Assembly (NCBI GenBank): GCA_024349245.1
Contig: JALDNG010000022.1
Coordinates: 3,551,501 to 3,615,500, forward strand
Reading direction: 5' to 3'
Origin: Neodontobutis hainanensis
Lineage: Eukaryota > Chordata > Actinopteri > Gobiiformes > Odontobutidae
Length of the DNA: 64,000 nucleotides
The notes beneath the pieces were generated by a model. That model was not told where the DNA came from. It saw nothing but the letters and a program-made list of their open reading frames with translations, and searched no databases. Positions within the stretch are counted from its first letter, which is position 1, and each line of letters opens with the position of its first letter. The position numbers were made by a program, and so were the translations under genes. This document shows positions 35,766 through 46,535 of the stretch, in pieces.

Positions 35766-38700
35766 GTTGTGTAATAGTATGAAAACACTTCTTGAAAAAG
35801 CCTACACCTACAACAAAACGGCACATCAGGATGCACATTTTTACCATAGCCGAAATGCCAATAGTGTGACTTGTCCGGCCCAGAGGAATCTACATGTGTA
35901 TTTATTTACCCATGCAACTACATCTGTGCGTTTTCTCGGGAGATAGAGTGTGGATGAAATATGGTTCTCATTTGGCTTCTTGCCCAGCCCCGCTGTTGTC
36001 CTTTCCCTTTGGCCATTTGGTCAGACGCAGGCGGGGTCCCGCACTGGCCACAGGGGTAAGGGGTGAGGGGTGAGGTTAATTCTGGCGGGGTGTGAGACAG
36101 ACGCCATGAATATACAGCCCTGGTAAAGTCACGCATGAACTCGAGGAGGAAAAGGGGACGTGCTTGGCCATATAACTGCCTGCATACAAACTGAAGGGGG
36201 CACTCTAACACTTAACACGCAGCAGTGAACTTCCTTTTCCAGTTTTCCTAGACAGGATAAGTGGGTGACTGTTTAGTGAGTGGGCGTTTGTACCCAGAGT
36301 TGTACTATTAAAACAACAAAGAATTGAGTACAGCATCTTGAATGTAGTAAAAATGAACCCATATGCGTTGATTAGCGTGATGAAATATTTCTGACCATTG
36401 CCAAGTCATTAAGCGTGTGGTGCGGAGGGGGGTACTGTTCCTGGAAGTGTGTGATGCAGCAGAAAAGAATGGTTCAAACCGTTGTGACTCAGGATTTCTC
36501 TCCTTTTTCTCTCTGTTGGACACAAAACTGAGCACAAGCACACATTAAAAAGTTTATTTCTTTAATCGGACTCCCTGCTGTACAAATTAGTAAGAATGCA
36601 CTACAGAAGTATACGTGACGTGACTCAGACTTGATTAATGCTACAGACATACAGTACAAATGACGGGGGCTTTAATGAATGTTAAAAGGGTCTTGAAAGG
36701 GTTAACCACTCTTTAAGGTAGCTAATTTGACCACAGTGTAAAAAACATTTGCTATGCCTAAAATAAAATCCCCAAACTATCAAAGTGGTGGTAAGGACTT
36801 AACAAGTCTTTGCTGTCGGGAACCCCACAGAGTTATATTTTATATAATAAAAATGTATCTATTTGAAATTATAATAATTAATAAAAATAATAATTTTCAT
36901 TATTCCAGAGCATGTGCACAATAATAATAAAAATGTGCGTGGCAATAACATGTCCTAATTGAATTTAATGCATCAGTCCGAGCTTTGACCTAGATCAGCT
37001 GCTGAACCTAACCTGACTCCGCCAGAACTGCTCACAGAACATAGTCTGTTTCACAAAAACATCTGGGAAGGCTCCCGTTAAAAGCGTTTGCAAAAGGTGC
37101 CTGCCGCAAGATACAGCCCTAAGTGATGATAACTTGACTCGAACTAGTCTTTGGTGACTTGAACTCAAAAACTGGTGACTCAACTAAAACACTGATAAAC
37201 TATTTTCAAACTGCCGTCCTGCTGACACTACATGAGTAAGGCCTCCTAGCATAATGCAAAAGCAGATGATAATCCATTTCCCAGTGCCAATGATAAGTCT
37301 TACTTAACATGTAAGTATCACAATTATGCAAGGTCAGCCCTATTCCTCATTATGTCAATTTATGGAGATGAATAAAGCAAAAACACGACTGGTTTCCTGT
37401 CAACATGCACCAAAAAACAGAAATGACTGGACTAGAACCAGACCTGGCCTTGAGTGTCCTGGCAGCACAGCCCAAATGACCCTGTGGATTTACGAGGAGA
37501 AAATAAGGGAGACAGTGCTGCAGGAAGAGGGGAGTTAAGGGGTATTATTTGCTCAAAGACAAGCAGATACAAATGAAATTGACATTGTAAACATTTTCAA
37601 TGGCAAACGCGAGAAAGGAAAAGATCACAACGGGGAGTACGACAGATTCTCTCGCTCTCCTCCTGCGTCTCGACTAGTTTACCATTTCAAAAGGAAAGCC
37701 AGCAGTGTGGGCTCTTTGAAGGAAAGGGTCTGCAGGAAGTAAACTGCCATTTTTGGGTGAGTTTTATCATGGTACTGAATAAAAACACACACTCTCCTCT
37801 TCCAAGTGGATTGAAACTCAAATGTCATAGCTAAAGAAGACCCACAAGACAGAATGGCTTGTATTATCTGTCTTGATGAGAACACGGAGTACAAGTTGTT
37901 CAGGTGAAAGTAATCTACTTGATGGATGTAGTGTGGGTTTCTGGAGGGTTCTACGTGGAGGAGAAAACAGAATTAGAGAGGGCAGTAGAGGAAATGGAGA
38001 CACAACGACAAAGAGGGACCAGGGGATACAAAAGACTTTATGTGCCTAAACCACTTTATCACTCTGTAGGTACAATGGACAGACAGGAATTGTGATTGCA
38101 AAAATATTTCAGAAAAAAGCTGACCTTCAGGGATGGCTGATAAAATCAAGGTGATGGTCAAAATTACATTCACTCGGCAGGCAAAAAGGCTGGAGGGATT
38201 TCAATTCTGTCTGGTCAGAAGATGGTTGCTCTGCATTATGTGGTTTTCACTTTGCCAGGTGAACCACACAGGCAATGATTGATGCATAGCTTTAAAACTG
38301 CCTTTAGGTTCTGTCTGGTGACTATGGCCTCCTACCGCAAAGTCCAAAGTCCTGCATATATGGATTAACTGGTGAAAAGGGCGAATCCGATTGTGAGAGG
38401 GTATATCAATTTGCATACAATACTTTAATGTAATTCAAGACCTCATGTAGCCTACATCAGTTTTGAAAGATCCATCTGCAAGTAGCTTTTTTAATATGAC
38501 CAGAAGCTCACAATTAGTTGCAAGTAAAGAGGTATACTTCTAGATAAAATGCAATCTTTAGGCATTGCTTTCTTGACTGACATTTTTTTTATTTAATTAA
38601 CTAATTTTCTATCAATTACATAAATGTCTTGATTATATAGGTTATTGTACAATAACTGACAATTGTAGTTACAGTCTTTCTTTGTCTACTGAACTTTTAG

Positions 38701-38769
38701 CAATTGTATTACTTGGTTGAGTAATATCAGAGTGCTGTTTTTGCAGCACACCTGTCAGCCAATCAGAGA

Positions 38770-38840
38770 AGAGAACATGCAAACTCCGCCACCGTTAGAA
38801 CCCACAACCAAAGTGCCAAAGTGACATTGTGCCACCCAAC
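38770..38840 (-). mobile_element. fragment of the same SINE-like repeat as at 35.6 kb
   Basis: On the minus strand the piece reads GGTTGTGGGTTCTAACGGTGG and then GGAGTTTGCATGTTC. This corresponds to the GGTTC...GGAGTTTGCATGTTC part of the copy at 35630-35690, with an internal deletion. The plus-strand text AACTCCGCC might be mistaken for a GC box but is explained by this repeat. Confidence 0.6.
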
Positions 38841-39259
38841 ATACAATAAGTAATAATAGAAAAATATTATTTTTAGAAAGACATAAACTAAACTAAAATA
38901 AACTAGATGTGTTTGACCACTCTCACTGTGGTTTAATTCTAATTGCTTCCACGTTTAAAATATTGATCATTAATGACAACCAGCCCAACCCTGGCAGACC
39001 TACTGCATCTCAAATAAATAATTTCAAGCCCACTTTATCTCCATTTATATGTGCCCACTACTGCTCATAAAAACATGAAACTGACACTGGCTCTTGATTG
39101 TCTAACTTTAGAACGACAAATATCTTCCTATAGGCAACCACTGTAAAATGATTGTGGGTAGTTTTCTTGTCAGGGTTCCTCAACTGTATGTCATTTGCTC
39201 TCCGCTTTGTATTATCCATATTTTCTCTGTTACATTTCTCATCCAGCCCAGTAAGTGAC

Positions 39260-39720
39260 TTTTTACTGATGCTCACTTTTCCCAGCCGGAGACAGAAATA
39301 GGTGTTTTTCCTGTACGGCGGTAGTGTCCAGGGTAGGTTCGAGGAGATGGCAGCCTCGCAGTGTTTTCTTATGACCGGGTGCGGTTGGGTCTGGCTGCGA
39401 ATCAGCATCTCCCTCTGCAGCACCAGAACACCTCGGCCACCCGCGCTCACTGCTGCCCACATGCGCACCCTCCCACCGCAGGATCAAGATCCGGCGCAGT
39501 CCAAAATGCCGGGTGTGTGGAGTTCAGCGTTGAGACTGAGGGGAAACTCACTGCCCTCTGCCAGTATGGTTCATATGTCCTGCTCTGGATCAAAAGAAGC
39601 CGCGTAGCCGAGCACAGCAAATTACGCCGAGCAGCTGGAAGGCACCTGACCACAAAGACATACATAACAACCCTGCCACTTTCACTTAACCCAGACCAGA
39701 AACTGTAAACTCCTGCATAA
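39260..39720. other. unidentified GC-rich block with overlapping open frames
   Basis: The block is markedly richer in GC than the surrounding intron. Both strands are open: plus frames of 101 and 115 codons, minus frames of 136 and 74 codons. On the minus strand a GTGAGC donor follows a frame reading LFLSPAGK. No frame matches a family I know. An old coding insertion, a processed pseudogene or a transposon 5' region are all possible. Confidence 0.3.
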
Positions 39721-41934
39721 TGGCTGCAAAAATTGCAAGAAGCAAAATTGAAGAAACTGCATCTGGAAGCATGTTTAAAGACTCCTACACAATATAGACA
39801 GATTACAAGAACCACATAGCCAAGGCCAGGTTGTAGGATAAGGCAGAAATTCACACCAGGTTATGAAAGACAATACAACTGTAATTGCAAAGTAAGTCTG
39901 GGGTCATGCCCGGAGAGCTAGAATCAACAACCACCCACATACTGTTTAAGACATTGTGATCTATAAAAATATCCTGGAATTACCCAGGGAAATTTCATAC
40001 AAAGGCTTAGAATTAGGTCCACACCTACTATTTAAAGGTTTGCACAGGACTACACAACAAAACCAATCAAAACACACAGTGGGTTTAGCTAAAAATATCT
40101 CTGAAAATCATAGGTGTATAAACATCCTGGAGAAGGGGACGTATTATATAGACAATCAAGCCACTAAGAGTCTGTAAGGTCCAGCTCCCTGCACAGTTCA
40201 CTTACCTTTTACAGAATACAACACCCTTAAAGTTTCTCATTTGTTCTGGCTCAGTTCTTGAAAAAAAAAAACATTTCAGAAAACATGTATCTACATATCT
40301 ATATTTATCCAGAATACATACAACTGTTTAAGGGTAGATACAGTTGTCTACAAATCTGTGCGGCCGTAATCTCCACACCGTGCAATCAAAGTGTTTGATT
40401 TAAAGCCACTTAGACAGACACAGAAGTGACCTTGATTCTTGCTGCATTTCATTGTGCATTCAGTCACAATAAACAGTAAACATTCAGTAAAGAAGTGAAG
40501 TCAGTCAAGGACACCAAGTTCATTCAGAGCTGAAGCTATAATGCATTCTCTGATAGTAGCCCAAGCTGTAACTCGATTGATAAAAACTGATACAGTGAAT
40601 GATTGTTAGCGTAATCTTTGACCTTTAATTGAAGCTTTTTACTATGTCTAATAAGGCAAAAGGTTTCATTTAGTGATCAAACTAGGCCATACATAAATAG
40701 ATTTTCCAACTCTCCTGGAGGTTAGAAGTATAGAGCCGTCAATCATGGGATCAGATGAATTTGAATAAATCCATTCTGCAGATAAAACATCCTAATTGCT
40801 TTTTCACAGGGTATGTAATTATAACTTGAATGACCATGAAAATGTTTCTTTATATTGCCCAATGTAGCTTAAATGATCAAAAAACTTTACATCTTGGTGC
40901 CTTTGACAAAGAAACAAAAACTTTGTGGGTGAATAAGTTCACTGTGAAACTGTTGAAACTGATAAATGCACTTATAGGGAAATGCTAATCTGTTTTTTAA
41001 AAAAATGAGCCAAAGTGGTTGAGAAAAACTTAAATGTCAAGCAGAATTATGAAAGAAGTATAAAAACAGGTAAATTCTGTAAACATGATGCACAGTCCCG
41101 TCTTGAGCCCATTAGAGAGACTGACATAAACACAGCCTGTGGTTAGGTGTGTGCTTCAAGGCAATTAAATCAAGTGGGGAAGTCTCAGCTCCTCTCTCGC
41201 TGAGCCTCAGCAGAACTTTAGTCTCATAAACATCTATGATGAGGCTCAACTGGGCCATCTGCTCAGAGATAGAACAGGCAATAACCCTCCTGCTGATACA
41301 GTTGGCCCCAGACAGACGTAGACTTTCTGTAAACACACCCACCTCTGCAACATCTCTAACCTCAGAGCAGCACTTCCAAAGCTGTCTCGTAGCACCCTGG
41401 GACTAATAATTACACAACTTTCTCAATCTCTGACTTGTAAACACATTAGCTAATATTTTTGTATAAATATCACTGTGTGTGTAGAACCAAAAGCTGTGCA
41501 CAGACATTGGTTTCAAATCCAACTACATTTGAAGGTATATATATAGTTTCAAAATGTTACAGTATGAAATTTATGAACAGTTTATGTTTTATACCATTCT
41601 GGTAATAGAAGCTGATAAATGGCTAATGTATTTAGCAAAACCCATCAAATGTTTACACTGTATAAATATTAAATTCCATGGTAGTAATTTACAGTAACCA
41701 CTGGAAGAGGGCCAGAAAGAGGGAAAAGCAAGAGGCAATTAAAAAGGCAATACTGTGACACAACCTTTATAAAGTTGTTATAACTCTGGGTAATGTTTAG
41801 TAAAAGAGTCAGTAAAACATTTCAACTGGACATTCAAGACTTAAAGAGTCTTGGTCAAAGCAACCAAAGAGACAGCATTCATTTATTTGGAAGAATTCTA
41901 TTTTGCCTCTTTGTCTTCAGTGTCTATGACACTG

Positions 41935-42075
41935 GTGTATGATTGAGTGAGTATATGTCGAGGCGGTTGTAGAGGCCGTAGGTGCACAATGGCTGCCACG
42001 TGAATGAATAATGGATTCTGTAAAGCAGTTTGAGAGCCATGAAAAGCGCTATATAAATCCATTATTATTATTTTG
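41935..42075 (+). repeat. interspersed fish repeat ending in an ATT run
   Basis: The segment ends GTAAAGCAGTTTGAGAGCC, then GAAAAGCGCTATATAAATCC and (ATT)n. This is the familiar 3' tail of a widespread teleost interspersed repeat (LINE or SINE derived). The upstream part GGTGCACAATGGCTGCCACG fits the same family. No coding part is present. Confidence 0.55.
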
Positions 42076-42989
42076 GGGAGTTTACCTCAAAATGAAACAC
42101 ATTGCTTTTGCACCTGATACAACTGTCTTCCTCAGTTATTATACATTCAGGGTCACATGCCACCCCAAGCCTCATTGCCAGACTACAGTGACATTTAGAA
42201 GGGCATTGTTAATAACCTGTTGATTTATCACAGATATTCACTAAGGGTTAGTACAACGTGCCCCTGTGTTGCAGCTGCACACATGTCAGCTAAACCACCA
42301 GTGACCTGTCAGAGCTTAAACATTTCCATTACAACACAGCCGCCCACCTCCCGCCGCGTTTATAGTGTCACAGCGGTTAAACATACAGCAAGACAGCTCC
42401 TGCCACAAAAACGCTTCTTCTGGGTTGAAAGTCTTTTCCTCCTGGAACCACATAAATAGTTTAAGGAGGAGTGGAACACATGATGTAGGACTAATCTCTG
42501 CCATGTTTACCGCTCCTCTGCAGACACAGGATACATGCCCCTGAATGGAACACACTTCACTGAACCACTGGCACCTAGCTGCAAAATGACAGTTTCAACT
42601 GAATCTTGTCATGGGTCAAGATAATCAAATCTTCTTCTTTGACATGCCATATATTTTGCTGATATAAAGTTAGTCTTTGAAGTGTTGAGAAAGTGAACAG
42701 TTGACAAAATGAAAACATAAGGAGCCCTTGTGGAGTCTCATTAAAGACAAAAGATTAACAACTGTAATCTGTATCTTAACTGTACTTATTCCACCAAACG
42801 TATGGAGACTGATTGATCATAGGTATACGTTCACACTGATTGTAGCTGTAGGTACAACTTCTAATATTATTATTATTACACTCGCCTATTGTTGCAGTAG
42901 TATTAAGCACTTTTTAACACATTTTCTATCTTTTCTATCTCCTCCTAGGGTAACAACACACCTCTAACCTGCTGGGTGATCTGTGTCCC

Positions 42990-43145
42990 CCCAAGCTGTT
43001 ATTTTGGGGTTTTTGTTTGAGTTTGAGTTTTTCCTTACCCTGATGGAGGGTCTAAGGACAGGGGATGTTGTCTAGTGCAGTCTGTTAAGCCCTTTGAGGC
43101 GGATGTTGTTGTGATATTGGGCTATACAAAGATAAATGTCTTGTC
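42990..43145 (+). repeat. interspersed fish repeat ending in AAAGATAAATGTCTTGTCTT
   Basis: The text TTTGAGTTTTTCCTTACCCTG, followed by AAGCCCTTTGAGGCGGATG and TGATATTGGGCTATACAAA, is typical of a common teleost repeat 3' end (the version GGGCTATATAAATAAA is the usual one). It lies within scfd2 intron 2. It is non-coding. Confidence 0.55.
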
Positions 43146-43603
43146 TTTTGCATGCAATGTACAGTATTATGTTACTGTTGAGTAAAAAATCCATCAGCCA
43201 CCAAATTACTCACAAACGCAAAGCAAAAAAAACAAAACAGACACAATAAATTATCCCATTAAAATAGAGCCATATTAAAAAAAAAAATGTTGAATTTAAT
43301 CCTTGTGTCTAAATAGTACATTTTACACAATTCAGTAGCTACTACCCCGTTAGGACTTGATTATAAGAGGCAAGACATCTAATGTTAAATTAAACTAAAG
43401 TAAATTAATGATGAATTTAAAAAGTTAAGCAACACAGAATTGGCAAACAAAAAGAAATAGGAATATACAATGAAAACTTCCCAGCTTTCCATCAAATTTC
43501 TAATAAGCAGACATTTTTCAACCTATGCGTTACTCACTAAACAGCAACTGAAGAATTTGTGTGTTTACATGTGTCTGTTAATATCTAGTTGTAATGTACT
43601 TAC

Positions 43604-43772
43604 TGTGTCTGTGCCAAGCAGCCAGGCACCAGGATGTTCTGGGTGTGAGGGCTGCGCTGTAGAGTCGTGAGCTCCAGCATGTCCACCTGCACGTCTGTCA
43701 CATGACCCGGTAAAGGCTTAAGGACTGTCAGAATCTTCTCCACCAAGTTGTCGCCATGATGACCAACAGCTC
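43604..43772 (-). CDS. scfd2: scfd2 exon 2
   Basis: The exon is separated from exon 1 by a 93-bp intron. The acceptor is TTACCAG and the donor GTAAGT. Joined to exon 1 in phase 1 it restores DLTG-AVGHHGDNLVEKI, a conserved SCFD2 stretch, and encodes residues 272-327 plus two bases of codon 328. It ends near LVPGCLAQT. There are no internal stops in the joined frame. The phase agreement on both sides, strong splice sites and family match make this call secure. It is too short to show as a long open frame. Confidence 0.93.
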
Positions 43773-43865
43773 CTGGTAATAAAAGAGCATATTAGTGAAA
43801 TTTCTTACATGAGTATTTTATGTAAGGAGTAATCCAGTAATAAAGAAGTGGCTTAGAGATTTCAC

Positions 43866-44679
43866 CTGTAAGGTCCAATGTCCTGTCAATAAAGATAATT
43901 GATGCTTTATTCTGAGCGGTCTTCCTTCTGTTTTTGGCGTGCGAATGATTGGCCAGCTCTCCTGCAATGATACGGCTCATGGGACCCACTGCAAAACTCT
44001 CTTCTCTAATCCCTGTTGCCTCAAACATTGAATTCAGCGCCGAAACCAGGTGTTTAACTTGAATTTGCAGTTCAGTGGGGAGGGAATTCATGTCTATATC
44101 AACCAGACTTCCAAATCTCTTCTTCTCCGGGCGTTTTGCATTTATTGTCCTCCGGTCAGGGGAGAGAAGAGGGAACAAGTGTGAAAACGGAGGAGTGAGG
44201 ATTAATTGTTGTGACACAGGAGCGAAGACAACAGGGACATGCATGACTTCAGCTGTGTAGTTCATGTTGCCCATCCACTCACATAGCTTTTCTTCAAACT
44301 GCTGAAATACTATATTGCCCTCCATTTCTGCTGTGACGTTGTTGGCGACCAGATGCACGGAGTGAGCAACAGTGGTGAAAACAACACAGTACTGAAAGTG
44401 GCTCATAGCTATGATGTCTTTTATTATGTCGGTCGTTCTTCCCTTTAACAAAGTGCTCACCACGAAGACAGCTTTTGGTTCATTAGCACTGCACGCCTCG
44501 AAGCTTGAGAACTGTTTTAAATTCCTGGCTCCTGCCTCAAATAACGCAGCAGCACCATCGTTCCAATGGAGAGACTCTGCACACTTATCATCCATGAAAA
44601 CAACTGCTTTCTTTACCTTCGAAAACACCCGTTCCCACATTTGCAGCGGGAAACGCGTGAATTCCTTCGCCGTCAGCAT
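43866..44679 (-). CDS. scfd2: scfd2 exon 1 (Sec1 family domain-containing 2, N-terminal part)
   Basis: This is the first coding exon of SCFD2, a Sec1/Munc18-like protein linked to vesicle trafficking. The frame starts at an ATG (44679) and stays open for 271 codons plus one base. It ends at a GTGAAA donor directly after codons for DRTLDLT. Recognisable family segments are KKAVVFMDDKCAESLHW near residue 22, LLKGRTTDIIKDII near 98, HFQYCVVFTT near 113, EEKLCEWMGNMNYTAEV near 148, and ASIIFIDRTLDLT at the end. The open frame continues 25 codons into the intron, so the exon end is set by the donor, the phase and the fit to exon 2. The start fits the family because the first conserved block follows within about 20 residues. 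The exon lies head to head with the Fip1-motif gene. Membership of the family is clear; the cellular role is taken from family knowledge, not shown here. Confidence 0.95.
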
Positions 44680-44855
44680 TTTGACTTTTATACCGGTTGG
44701 CTAAATGTTAGTAGTTGAAATGTTTAACAGAAATTTCAGGAGACTTCTTGCAAATCAAACGCACATGTCCCATGAAGGTGACGTGGCATAAGAGAGTCGC
44801 AGTATAAAAACGTCACGCGTTGCTATGACAGCAGCATCCCGAGCAGCAGCAGAAC
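44680..44855. promoter_or_regulatory. divergent promoter between scfd2 and the Fip1-like gene
   Basis: The short stretch upstream of the scfd2 ATG faces the 5' side of the Fip1-motif gene. On the plus strand there is a TATAAAAA box at 44803-44810, which would place a start site near 44835. A CRE/ATF-like TGACGTGG lies at 44779-44786 and its inverted partner ACGTCACG at 44810-44817. GTTGCTATGAC at 44820-44830 resembles an RFX X-box half. On the minus strand TATAAAAG lies only 8 bases before the scfd2 ATG, too close to act for that start. Motif reading is direct; promoter function is inferred from position. Confidence 0.6.
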
Positions 44856-46064
44856 GATGCAGTCACAGAATAACTCTTTACGTGCTGCTGTTACTTGAAT
44901 TAAATAACAAAAATACTTATTATGTTGATTATGTACAGTTTTTTTATGAAAACTTTGTGAAAAATATAAAATAATAGAAACTTATAAAACAAACTGTATA
45001 AACTATAAACAGCTGAACATAAACCCGTTATAAAATTTAGACAGATTGTTCGTTAGAGCGCGAGACCCCGTCAGTTAAACGTTAGTTTCAGCCAGCCTTA
45101 ATCATTTTCTTTAAAGAAATATAATTTAAACATTAGCTTTCAACCTTGTATTCTTCATCAGTGAAATACGCAATTGTAAGTGTTATACTTTTAGCATAGT
45201 TGGATAAATCTTTTTCTATTTTTTCCTCCATGCAGCCTAATTACCTAATTGTATCTAGCTCTAGCCTAGCGATGGGGCGCCGTATTAATTAGCTAACCTT
45301 TGGATCAGATAATATTTAGCAATGCAAATGTCACAAACTCCTGGTAAACGTGGTATAAAAATATTTTTACTAATTTCTTGGATTGTTTTTTACCACTGCT
45401 GCCTTTTTCTTGGCTGTGAAATATGATTCATAATACAGCATTCCACAGATGTATTATAATAGTGTCATAGATAGTACTATATAGGATAAGAAATATGAGT
45501 TGTAACTAATTTGTTTAGAAAGAACAGATATTTTTGAAGTTATATAAAACATAGTAATTAAATGCTATCTAAATGTACTATCTGACATTTACAAAATAGA
45601 TTTTAGCTATGAAACCATGTAGTTATACCATTTGTTTCCTTTTGGCCAAAATATTATTCTGCATTATTAATCAGAAACTGGCTTCTGTCATAATATGGCT
45701 TTGACATGTTTTTAATGTTTCTGTAACGTATGAGTCTATAGGTACAGATGGACATATTGTTTTCCCCAGATTTGAAAAAAAGTGCTAATAGCTGAAATTA
45801 ACACTAGAAGGGAACTATAAGAGCCCAGTAACTCTAAACAAATTTAAAAGTAAAATTATTATAACAAGAATACAGCTGGATTCAAGTATTATTTTATCCT
45901 AACTTAATTTTTCCTAATTCCTAACTAATTCTATTTGTCTGATGGTGTCAGTTATGATTAACGCTGTAATTGTGTTCAGGATTATAAAACTAGTCTGGCC
46001 TTCATAAGTAACTAGTTTAAAGTGATTGATTCAGTAGTTTGATGGTTCACACATTGTTCTGCAG
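44856..46064 (+). other. 5' untranslated region and first intron of the Fip1-like gene
   Basis: I see no coding sequence here. An ATG at 44856 opens only a 13-codon frame and could be an upstream ORF in the leader. A GTAAGT at 45176 is the best candidate donor for a noncoding first exon, although the base before it is T. The remainder is AT-rich. The acceptor of the first supported coding exon (TTCTGCAG) ends at 46064. No acidic coding exons like those at the N-terminus of FIP1L1 are visible in this interval. Confidence 0.45.
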
Positions 46065-46209
46065 AGTGACATGGATGAATTAGCCATGGTAAGTAGCCAA
46101 GTGACAGTCAAAGAAACCGCTTCACAGCCAAATGAGGAAGAGGGAAAGAGCACCAAGAAAACAACGAAATCAAGACACAGACAAAAACCAAAACCATGGG
46201 AGAACCCTG
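46065..46209 (+). CDS. fip1l1: Fip1-motif protein, first coding exon
   Basis: FIP1 is a subunit of the cleavage and polyadenylation factor CPSF; its Fip1 motif binds CPSF30 and it helps position poly(A) polymerase. This exon begins after a TTCTGCAG acceptor. Translation from the ATG at 46071 gives 46 residues plus one base, ending in KPKPWENP-G, the segment that directly precedes the Fip1 motif (KPWRKPG in mammals). Residues 20-42 are rich in K/R, which suggests a nuclear localisation signal. The usual 100-plus-residue acidic, PAP-binding region is missing. The exon frame is open to its 5' edge, so an upstream coding exon is not formally excluded. A perfect ATG|GTAAGT donor sits inside the exon at 46089. 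Full gene: exons 46065-46209, 46293-46393, 46459-46535, 48325-48368, 48650-48713 and 63511-63628, giving 180 residues. The orthology versus paralogy question is open. Confidence 0.8.
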
Positions 46210-46292
46210 GTAAATACTGCCCTTTATTCATGCATTTTGTAATAGTCTAATACAAAAAGTTCATTCATACAGTGTATGTCTATTTGTTTTAG

Positions 46293-46393
46293 GTGCAGAC
46301 ATTTCAGATTACTTCAACTACGGTTTCACTGAGGAGACTTGGAAGGCCTACCTCAAGAAACAGAGAGAAGTGCGAGCAGCAATGAAAAAGACA
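46293..46393 (+). CDS. fip1l1: Fip1-motif protein, Fip1 motif exon
   Basis: The acceptor is TTTGTTTTAG and the donor GTAAGC. Joined in phase 1 to the previous exon it encodes residues 47-80, starting [20 protein letters not shown] and continuing LKKQREVR. This is the diagnostic Fip1 motif (mammalian version [20 protein letters not shown]), which contacts zinc fingers of CPSF30. The aromatic and acidic core (DYFNYGF, ETWKAY) is intact, so the CPSF30-binding surface is probably kept. The preceding intron is only 83 bp. The exon ends in phase 0. Confidence 0.92.
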
Positions 46394-46458
46394 GTAAGCA
46401 AAGATAACCCAAGATGAAAAGTAAGCAGAGGAAGATTAAAAACTTTCTCTTTTTTCAG

Positions 46459-46535
46459 GGCCAGAGCCACAGTAAACACAAGGCGGATCAGACTCGACCT
46501 TCTTCTTTCTTTGACTCATCCATGTTATTTCCCAG
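46459..46535 (+). CDS. fip1l1: Fip1-motif protein, third coding exon
   Basis: After a 65-bp intron with a TTTTTTCAG acceptor, this exon encodes residues 81-105 (GQSHSKHK at the start, SSFFDSSMLFP at the end) plus two bases. I recognise no domain. The donor GTTGGT is suboptimal. If it is skipped, the frame reads on to a stop at 46673-46675 and gives an alternative C-terminus of 46 further residues. The phase fits the following exon. Confidence 0.7.

Larger units (their letters stand above)
34121..43603 (-). other. scfd2 intron 2 (9.5 kb)
   Basis: The intron hosts a TATAG array, two SINE-like pieces, two interspersed repeat tails and an unidentified GC-rich block at 39260-39720. No coding exon with family resemblance was seen. 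35950-36150 and 41100-41400 are low-repeat and could hold regulatory elements, which cannot be shown here. Confidence 0.55.

Noticed and set aside
38758..38792. CCAATCAG plus AACTCCGCC as a third CCAAT/GC promoter block
   Set aside because: The AACTCCGCC part is explained by a reverse-strand SINE fragment (38770-38840), so the likeness to the 1.2-kb block is coincidental.
43792..43865. Extension of scfd2 exon 1 to the stop at 43792
   Set aside because: The 25 extra residues do not fit the family, while the donor at 43865-43864 joins in phase to exon 2 and restores a conserved stretch.
44672..44695. TATAAAAG just upstream of the scfd2 ATG as its TATA box
   Set aside because: It is only 8 bases from the start codon, leaving no room for a transcription start site before the ATG.
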